A stretch of 6,103 nt of DNA, from assembly GCA_022565655.1 (NCBI GenBank), contig JAIUMG010000208.1, positions 1 to 6,103 of the forward strand, read 5' to 3'. Source of the stretch: Alkalimonas sp. GTDB taxonomy: Bacteria > Pseudomonadota > Gammaproteobacteria > Enterobacterales > Alteromonadaceae. Below are positions 1-5,060 of this stretch, in pieces (positions within the stretch are counted from its first letter, which is position 1; the number at the start of each line of letters is the position of its first letter). The notes below the pieces were generated by a model, which saw nothing but the letters and a program-made list of their open reading frames with translations, was not told the origin of the DNA and made no database searches. The position numbers and the translations under genes are program-made.

Positions 1-2
1 AT

Positions 3-686
3 GGTGATTTGGAGCAAGCCACCCAGACGGCGCGGCAGCTGTTGGCCGGGCAGGTGATGCCATTTGGCGTCAGCGCCGAAGTGGTCGGGCAAAGTGAAGA
101 AATGAGCCGGGCCTATCATTCGTTGTTGATGGCGTTACTGCTGGCCGTTTTTCTGGTGTATCTGGTGATGGCTTCGCAATTTGAAAACCTGCTGCAGCCC
201 TTGCTGATCCTGTTCACAGTGCCATTGGCTGGCGCGGGCGCGGTATTAGGGTTGTGGCTGACTGGCACACGCATCTCGGTTATCGTCTTTATCGGCCTGA
301 TTATGCTGGCTGGTATTGTGGTCAACAATGCCATTGTGCTGATCGATCGCATCAATCAGCTTCGTCACAGCGGTTTCACTGTGCATGACGCCATTATGGC
401 CGCCGGTCGCAGCCGTTTGCGCCCGGTACTGATGACCACCTTAACCACAGTGCTGGGTTTATTGCCGCTGGCACTAGGCAGTGGCGATGGTAGTGAGATC
501 CGTGCGCCGATGGCGATCACCGTAATCTTTGGCTTATTGTTGTCCACCTTGCTGACGCTGGTGTTTATTCCGGTGTTGTACGGTACGGTGAGTCGCGATA
601 AAAAGGCGATGGATAGTAAAACGGTGATGGATAGCACTGAAACACGGCTTTCAGCGACAGACGCCAGCGTGCAGGAGGGGGTATGA
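3..686 (+). CDS. RND efflux permease, C-terminal part (5' end cut by window edge)
   Basis: This is the last ~227 codons of an inner-membrane RND (resistance-nodulation-division) drug/proton antiporter of the AcrB-like HAE type. The reading frame is open to the left edge, so the true start lies outside; the TTG at 9 is not a credible start. Visible parts are the end of the second periplasmic loop, TM8 (ending YLVMASQFENL, the usual RND motif), TM9, TM10 with GIVVNNAIVLIDRINQ, TM11 (SRLRPVLMTTLTTVLGLLP) and TM12 (ending LVFIPVLYG). In TM10 the Lys equivalent to AcrB K940 is Asn (codon 324-326), while the RLRP Arg and the MTT Thr of TM11 are kept. After TM12 comes a polar tail of ~30 residues with a small imperfect repeat (MDSKTV then MDSTET). 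The stop overlaps the next permease's start by 4 bases, so the two are one operon. Family identity is secure; the transported substrate cannot be read from the sequence. Confidence 0.93.
   Translation, partial: GDLEQATQTARQLLAGQVMPFGVSAEVVGQSEEMSRAYHSLLMALLLAVFLVYLVMASQFENLLQPLLILFTVPLAGAGAVLGLWLTGTRISVIVFIGLIMLAGIVVNNAIVLIDRINQLRHSGFTVHDAIMAAGRSRLRPVLMTTLTTVLGLLPLALGSGDGSEIRAPMAITVIFGLLLSTLLTLVFIPVLYGTVSRDKKAMDSKTVMDSTETRLSATDASVQEGV
673..678 (+). promoter_or_regulatory. Ribosome binding site of the second RND permease
   Basis: A perfect AGGAGG lies inside the last codons of the upstream permease gene, 4 bases before the ATG at 683. The run of G after it (677-681) lets the pairing shift by a base or two. 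It supports the ATG at 683, which overlaps the upstream stop as ATGA, and suggests both re-initiation and independent initiation on the operon mRNA. Confidence 0.8.
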
Positions 687-3600
687 CAGAGCAACCCTTG
701 TGGCTAACCCGCGTCGCCTTGCGCCGACCGGTCACCATCAGCATGTTGTTTATCTCGCTGCTGTTATTTGGTGTGCTGGCCAGCCGTATGCTGCCGCTGG
801 AGAAATTCCCCGGCATTGATATTCCACAAATTTACATCAATGTGCCCTATCAAAATGCCACGCCGGCTGAGGTAGAGCGCTTAATCACCCGACCGATTGA
901 AGAAGCACTGGCGACCATACCGGGCATCCAGGCGATCCGTTCTACCTCGAACGAAAACAGTGCCGATATCTCACTCGATTTCAAATGGGATGAGTCGATC
1001 AGTGCCAAAGGGCTGGAAGTGCGGGAGCGGCTGGATAGTATCCGGGCGCTGCTGCCAAACGACGTCGAGCGGGTATTGGTATTTCAGTTCAATACCGACG
1101 ACATGCCGATATTTCAGCTGCGTATTTCCAGTGAGCGTGATTTGGCGATGTCGTATGACTTGCTGGAGCAGCAAATTAAACGGCCCCTGGAGCGGGTGCC
1201 TGGCATATCCAAAGTGGAGCTGTATGGCGTTGCCAAGCGGCAGGTGATCATCCGGCTTGATCCGGAAAAAATGCGTGCCTTGCAGGTGGATGCACAGCAA
1301 CTGCTGAGCCAGCTGCGGCAAAGCAATTTCGCGCTGACCGCCGGTGAGCTGCGTAATTCCGAGCAAAGCATCCTGGTAAAACCCATCGGCGAGTACAAAG
1401 AGATCGCCGAGATTGCTGCCTTGCCCATCCGGCCGGGCTTGCAACTCGGTGATGTGGCTACAGTGGCGCTGGAGCTGCCCAAGCTGGAAGATGGCCGCCA
1501 CCTGAACCAAACCTATGCCGTCGGTATGAATGTGTACCGCGAATCAGGGGCAAATTTGGTCGAGGTGGCCCAAGCCGCCTTAGCGGTGGTGCAGGCCGCT
1601 GATCAAAACCCTGCCTTTCAGGGCATCAATCTGTACGTGATGGATGATATGGCCAAAGGCGTCACTTCGTCGTTAAAAGACTTGCTGATGGCCGGCGGTA
1701 TCGGCGCTTTATTATCCTTTGCCGTGCTGTTTTTATTTTTACGTCATCTAACCACCACGCTTGTGGTGGTGTTATCGGTGCCAGCTGCGATCATCATTGC
1801 GCTGGGCGCCATGCATATGCTGGGCTACAGCCTGAATATTCTTAGCATGATGGGGCTGATGCTGGCGATTGGCATGCTGGTGGATAACGCCGTGGTAGTG
1901 ACAGAAAGCATCTTCCGCGAGCGGGCGCTTGGCGGCGATGTGCGGGCCGCAACAGAGCGTGGGGTTAAACGTGTGAGCCTGGCGGTATTAGCAGGCACGG
2001 CCACCACCGCGATCGTCTTTTTGCCCAATATTATTGGCCAGAAAATGCAGTTAACCATTTTTCTGGAGCATGTCGCTATTGCGATTTGCTTGTGTCTGGC
2101 GATTTCGCTAGTGATGGCGCTTAGTATTATTCCGCTGTTAACGACGCGCTTAAATGTCAGCCCCAGCCCCAATGGCCACAGCAGCAGCTGCGAGCGTTGG
2201 TACCGTAATATCTTAAGCTGGGTAATGCGCTTTCCAAAAGTATCGGCCTTACTGGCTTTGCTGACGTTGGCCAGCATCGTAGTGCCTTTGGGTGGGGTAG
2301 GCAGTGATGACTACAGCGGCGAAGACGATACCCGGCTGGTGATCAATTACCATATTCAGGGCAATTACAGCCTGGAAGAAGTGCGTAACGAGGTTCGTAC
2401 CATGGAGGCGTTCTTGTACAGCCGTAAAGAGGAGTTTCATATTGAGTCGGTGTACAGTTATTACCGCTCCGGTTATGCCTTTACCATGGTGATGTTGCAC
2501 GAGGGGTTACCGATTCCAATCGATACCTTAAAAGAGACCATTCGGAGTGACTGGCCAGCGCTGGTGCGCTCACGGCCTGCCTATGGTTTCTCTGGTGGTG
2601 GTGGAGGTTTGCAGCTGCATCTGAATGGGCAGTCGACCGAAGTGCTGATGCAGTTGGCCGATGAGTTGCAGCCATCACTGCAAAGTCTGGCGGCTATTGC
2701 TGAAGTGAACAGTGATTTGACCAGAGGGCAGCAGGAAGTACAGATCTTACTGCACAGTGACCAACTGGCCCGCTACAATATCTCGGCTGAACAGGTGGCA
2801 CAAAGCGTTGCTTTGGCGCTGCGCGGTGTGAGTCTGCGTACCTTTCGCAGTCAGGAGCAAGGCGAATTGCAGATGAGGCTGATCTACGATGAACGCATCA
2901 GTCAATCGATGACAGAACTGGCCAGCTTGCCGATAGCAGTGCGCGACAATGTCAGCATTCAGCTGGCGCAACTGGCTGAATTACGGGTGATGCCACGGTT
3001 AAATCAGATCCGTCGTTTTGACAGGCAAACCGGCCTGGCGCTGAGAATGGAGCTGGCCAGCGATGCCAACATGGATCAGGCCAGAACGCAGATCCGTCAA
3101 CTAATGGAGCAAGTGCAGCTACCGGATGGCTATCGCTGGTCGTTTCAGGGCAGTTTTCAGCGGCAGAATGAAGAGCAGCAAGTGATGATGGTGAACATGC
3201 TGCTGGCCGTAGCGATGATCTACATCGTGATGGCGGCCTTGTTTGAGTCCTTATTGCTACCGAATGCAGTGATTGGCTCCTTGCTGTTCTCAATGGTCGG
3301 CGTGTTCTGGACTTTTTTCCTCACCGGCACGCCGATGGGAGTGATGGGGATGATTGGCATGCTGGTGCTGATGGGTATCGTGGTGAACAACGGCATAGTG
3401 CTGGTCGATCGCATCAATCAGGATCGCGCCGCCGCGCCGGAAGCAGAATTACGGCAGTTAATCATCAACGCCTGTGAGGTTCGGTTACGGCCGATTTTAA
3501 TGACGGTATCCACTACAGTGCTGGGCTTACTGCCATTGGCACTCGGCGGTACCCAACTAGCTGGCGATGGCCCAAGCTATGCACCGATGGCGATAGCCAT

Positions 3601-3745
3601 TATCGGTGGTTTGTTGTTCTCCACCTTAACCAGCCTGCTGCTGGTGCCGCTGACATATTTTGGCCTGGTACGACTTCGCCAAGCCAGCAGTCGGTTACTG
3701 CAAAGTAGTCACCGATTGGCTGATCGGGTCTGGCGCCAGGCCTGA
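683..3745 (+). CDS. RND efflux permease (HAE/AcrB-like), complete
   Basis: This is a 1020-residue inner-membrane antiporter, the usual length for HAE-type RND pumps, probably working as a trimer with a periplasmic adaptor and an outer-membrane channel. TM1 is at ~16-36, followed by MLPLEKFPGIDIPQI and a large periplasmic porter domain to ~325. TM2-TM6 span ~330-490 and TM7 ~510-535. A second periplasmic domain follows with a Gly run at 638-642, then TM8-TM12 from ~832 to 1000. Proton-relay positions compared with AcrB: TM4 reads GMLVDNAVVV, so the first Asp is kept (D401) but the second is Asn (N402). TM10 reads GIVVNNGIVLVD, so K940 is replaced by N902. R934 and T941 of TM11 (RLRPILMT) are kept. 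The start is ATG overlapping the previous stop, with AGGAGG upstream. It is paralogous to the upstream fragment, sharing for example TTVLGLLPLALG in TM11. The tandem arrangement resembles MdtBC/MuxBC two-permease pumps, but this is inferred from arrangement only. Substrate is unknown. Confidence 0.96.
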   Translation: MTEQPLWLTRVALRRPVTISMLFISLLLFGVLASRMLPLEKFPGIDIPQIYINVPYQNATPAEVERLITRPIEEALATIPGIQAIRSTSNENSADISLDFKWDESISAKGLEVRERLDSIRALLPNDVERVLVFQFNTDDMPIFQLRISSERDLAMSYDLLEQQIKRPLERVPGISKVELYGVAKRQVIIRLDPEKMRALQVDAQQLLSQLRQSNFALTAGELRNSEQSILVKPIGEYKEIAEIAALPIRPGLQLGDVATVALELPKLEDGRHLNQTYAVGMNVYRESGANLVEVAQAALAVVQAADQNPAFQGINLYVMDDMAKGVTSSLKDLLMAGGIGALLSFAVLFLFLRHLTTTLVVVLSVPAAIIIALGAMHMLGYSLNILSMMGLMLAIGMLVDNAVVVTESIFRERALGGDVRAATERGVKRVSLAVLAGTATTAIVFLPNIIGQKMQLTIFLEHVAIAICLCLAISLVMALSIIPLLTTRLNVSPSPNGHSSSCERWYRNILSWVMRFPKVSALLALLTLASIVVPLGGVGSDDYSGEDDTRLVINYHIQGNYSLEEVRNEVRTMEAFLYSRKEEFHIESVYSYYRSGYAFTMVMLHEGLPIPIDTLKETIRSDWPALVRSRPAYGFSGGGGGLQLHLNGQSTEVLMQLADELQPSLQSLAAIAEVNSDLTRGQQEVQILLHSDQLARYNISAEQVAQSVALALRGVSLRTFRSQEQGELQMRLIYDERISQSMTELASLPIAVRDNVSIQLAQLAELRVMPRLNQIRRFDRQTGLALRMELASDANMDQARTQIRQLMEQVQLPDGYRWSFQGSFQRQNEEQQVMMVNMLLAVAMIYIVMAALFESLLLPNAVIGSLLFSMVGVFWTFFLTGTPMGVMGMIGMLVLMGIVVNNGIVLVDRINQDRAAAPEAELRQLIINACEVRLRPILMTVSTTVLGLLPLALGGTQLAGDGPSYAPMAIAIIGGLLFSTLTSLLLVPLTYFGLVRLRQASSRLLQSSHRLADRVWRQA

Positions 3746-3747
3746 AG

Positions 3748-4449
3748 TCAGTCTTGACGGATCAGCTTGTGGGTGGCGGTGATTTTATCGCCGTCCCACA
3801 GCATTTCAAAGTGGGCACTTTGTACTATTTTGGTTACGGGAGCCGGGGTAAACAGCGCCCAGCAAATGGCGCCTTTTTGGCGGACAGAGTGGTATTGCAG
3901 ACCAATGGCATTGGCTTTTCGGAGTTTTTTCCCAAGCGCTCGGCCTGCGCTGTAATCATTGGGGTGGTAAATGGGGTGATCAATCTGTAGGCTGCAGGCA
4001 TCGTGCAGGGATGTTGGGCCAAACTGACAGTTCAGGCCACGAAACACAAAGCGCTCGAAAGTCAGCCCGGTTACGCCTGACCAATAGCATTGCTGATGAT
4101 AAGCGACTTCTTTTAACGCTGTAGCCATGCTATCGGCCAGATACAGGACGCCATATTGACCATCGCTAAAGCGACTGCCCATCGGGTTGATGTGGGTAAA
4201 AGGTGCTAATGCATAACTGAGCCCGGTAATGCCGTAAGGGATCTCGCTGGCGCGCAGCAATTGCAACTGGCCAAGCTCTGTCAAAAGTCTGGGGTTGGTC
4301 ATCGCCTGCAAGGCAAACAGAGCCTCAAAGTCTGCGGCATCTGCGACATCGTCAAACACTGCAATTGGCGGGTACTTAGAGTTGACTAACCGGTAGCCGC
4401 TTTGCTGCTTGAGCTGAATCTTTGGTAGGGTAGGTGCCGCTGAACTCAT
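3748..4449 (-). CDS. RES-domain toxin (NAD+ phosphorylase/hydrolase family) of an Xre-RES toxin-antitoxin module
   Basis: This 233-residue soluble protein carries the RES domain that gives the family its name. Counted from the ATG at 4449, the conserved residues are R93 (GSRFSDG), Y103 (LYLAD), E114 (ALKEV) and S188 (YHSVR). The R-Y spacing of 10 matches studied RES toxins. Known members degrade NAD+ (phosphorolysis in MbcT, NAD+ depletion in Pseudomonas Res) and are neutralised by a cognate Xre-type antitoxin; activity here is inferred. The RES core occupies about residues 75-225. The first ~75 residues, including a GYR motif at 18-20, are an N-terminal segment that shorter RES toxins lack and longer family members have. 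Start choice: in-frame TTG 4458, GTG 4455 (4-base GTGA overlap with the antitoxin stop) and ATG 4449 (2 bases after that stop) are all possible. No good Shine-Dalgarno is seen for any, which implies translational coupling to the antitoxin. ATG is preferred. The gene ends 2 bases from the convergent RND gene. Confidence 0.9.
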   Translation of the reverse strand: MSSAAPTLPKIQLKQQSGYRLVNSKYPPIAVFDDVADAADFEALFALQAMTNPRLLTELGQLQLLRASEIPYGITGLSYALAPFTHINPMGSRFSDGQYGVLYLADSMATALKEVAYHQQCYWSGVTGLTFERFVFRGLNCQFGPTSLHDACSLQIDHPIYHPNDYSAGRALGKKLRKANAIGLQYHSVRQKGAICWALFTPAPVTKIVQSAHFEMLWDGDKITATHKLIRQD

Positions 4450-4451
4450 GC

Positions 4452-4853
4452 TCACCAAAGCCCGCCGCGCAATGCATCAATATGCCGGAAGGTATCGTAC
4501 AACGCCGCGAACTGGCCAGTGCTGATGACAGCGAGTGGAGTACTGCCATTAAAGAACGGATGCTGGTTTGGTAGTGTCATAAAACCATACTGATTGGCCG
4601 GGTTGTCGAACAAGAGGCGCAAACTGGCATGAATATTCAGCAGATAACTGATCCGCTCCAGTTGATCCTGGCTCAGGCTGGCAACTGCCGGATCTTTACG
4701 GTATTTGTAATAAGCGGGCCGGGATATTTGCAAAACACGCTGGATTTGCTCGGCACTGGCTCCCCATTTATCCAGAATAGCAAACACGGCTTTTAAACCA
4801 GCCTGGCTTAGCTGTTTAGGCTGAACTGTGGTATTAGCTAACGCGGCTGTCAT
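4452..4853 (-). CDS. MbcA/ParS/Xre-family antitoxin
   Basis: This 133-residue protein precedes and is coupled to the RES toxin, the standard order for Xre-RES modules. Residues ~18-58 form a helix-turn-helix region (LKAVFAILDKWGASAEQIQRV followed by SRPAYYKYRKDP, a likely recognition helix with basic and Tyr residues). Residues ~64-133 are the MbcA/ParS/Xre toxin-binding domain, recognised by DQLERISYLLNIHASLRLLF, then LPNQHPFFNGSTPLAVIS, then TGQFAALYDTFRHIDALRGG; the PN..F.G..PL..I..G pattern is the hallmark. In studied modules the antitoxin C-terminus covers the toxin's NAD+ site, and the N-terminal HTH binds the operon's own promoter. The start is ATG 4853, chosen because GGAGG lies 5 bases upstream. 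A GTG at 4859 in the same frame overlaps that Shine-Dalgarno and is less likely. The stop (TGA 4452-4454) sits 2 bases before the toxin ATG. Confidence 0.9.
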   Translation of the reverse strand: MTAALANTTVQPKQLSQAGLKAVFAILDKWGASAEQIQRVLQISRPAYYKYRKDPAVASLSQDQLERISYLLNIHASLRLLFDNPANQYGFMTLPNQHPFFNGSTPLAVISTGQFAALYDTFRHIDALRGGLW

Positions 4854-4858
4854 AAGCA

Positions 4859-4863
4859 CCTCC
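4859..4863 (-). promoter_or_regulatory. Ribosome binding site of the antitoxin gene
   Basis: On the minus strand the sequence reads GGAGG, then 5 bases, then ATG (4853-4851). It decides the start: the GTG at 4859 that would lengthen the protein by two residues uses the last G of this site and so cannot itself be served by it. Confidence 0.75.
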
Positions 4864-4874
4864 AGAATATCATA

Positions 4875-4917
4875 TTATCAGTGTAGACCATTTCCTACGA
4901 AATGTCTCTAGTGATAA
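4875..4917. promoter_or_regulatory. 43-base imperfect dyad, probable antitoxin operator
   Basis: Outer arms TTATCA (4875-4880) and TGATAA (4912-4917) are exact inverted repeats. AGAC (4885-4888) and GTCT (4904-4907) pair about the same centre. An inner inverted repeat, CATTTC (4889-4894) and GAAATG (4899-4904), surrounds CTAC with its centre shifted by half a base. The dyad covers the candidate -35 and -10 of the toxin-antitoxin operon. Because Xre-RES antitoxins with an HTH generally repress their own operon, this is a natural operator. A smaller palindrome, AATAT-C-ATATT (4866-4876), abuts it. That the site is bound by the antitoxin is inferred. Confidence 0.5.
4880..4908 (-). promoter_or_regulatory. 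Candidate sigma-70 promoter of the toxin-antitoxin operon
   Basis: On the minus strand, GAGACA (4908-4903, four of six matches to the -35 consensus) is followed after exactly 17 bases by TACACT (4885-4880, four of six matches to the -10 consensus). Transcription would start near 4873, giving a leader of about 20 bases that still contains the GGAGG site. An alternative -10 is the AT-rich GATAAT just downstream, but it would leave a very short leader. The whole promoter lies within the dyad at 4875-4917. This is a by-eye call. Confidence 0.35.
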
Positions 4918-5045
4918 CGGCTGGGTGCTGCTTGGTATTTTTCAATCACAGAGCCTAAGACATTGACGTTTTTTGTATTACTATAGGCAAGTCACCTTAA
5001 GATATGAGGTAATTAACCATTATCCCTAAGTATAAACACGATAAC
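4918..5045. other. Remainder of the divergent intergenic region, no gene seen
   Basis: This AT-rich stretch between the toxin-antitoxin operon and the permease gene presumably holds the plus-strand promoter of the permease. The best I can offer is AAGACA (4957-4962), 16 bases, TACTAT (4979-4984), which is weak. TTGACG at 4963-4968 is a good -35 match but has no -10 at a usable distance. No riboswitch, terminator or small gene could be supported here. Confidence 0.4.
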
Positions 5046-5050
5046 GGGAG
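5046..5050 (+). promoter_or_regulatory. Ribosome binding site of the SLC13-family permease
   Basis: GGGAG lies 10 bases before the ATG at 5061. A nearer ATG at 5054 is in another frame, only 3 bases from this site, and its reading frame ends after 24 codons, so the site most likely serves 5061. Confidence 0.55.
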
Positions 5051-5060
5051 CCGATGACCA

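Noticed and set aside
608..645. Short imperfect repeat ATGGATAG encoding MDSKTV / MDSTET near the end of the first RND gene.
   Set aside because: Two short copies in a non-conserved cytoplasmic tail; too small to support a repeat element or regulatory role.
897..1510. Open frames on both strands inside the second RND gene (for example 897-1247 plus, 971-1510 minus).
   Set aside because: They overlap a strongly conserved RND coding region in other frames, have no ribosome binding sites, and have Arg/Ser/Cys-rich unnatural compositions.
3768..3796. Hairpin-like GGCGGTG / TATCGCC around ATTT near the convergent junction, considered as a terminator.
   Set aside because: It includes G-T pairs, has no T-run on either strand, and lies inside the toxin coding sequence; coincidence is more likely.
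3754..3990. Plus-strand open frames across the toxin gene (3754-3990, 3767-3955).
   Set aside because: They lie antisense to the conserved RES catalytic region and show no recognisable protein features.
4963..4991. TTGACG followed by a T-run and TATAGG, considered as a strong promoter for the permease.
   Set aside because: At 16-18 base spacing the bases are GC-rich (AGGCAA, GGCAAG) with no -10 match, and the TACTAT/TATAGG elements are too close to this -35.
4954..5030. Two copies of CCTAAG (4954-4959 and 5025-5030) in the intergenic region.
   Set aside because: A six-base direct repeat at 71-base spacing is expected by chance and has no further flanking similarity.
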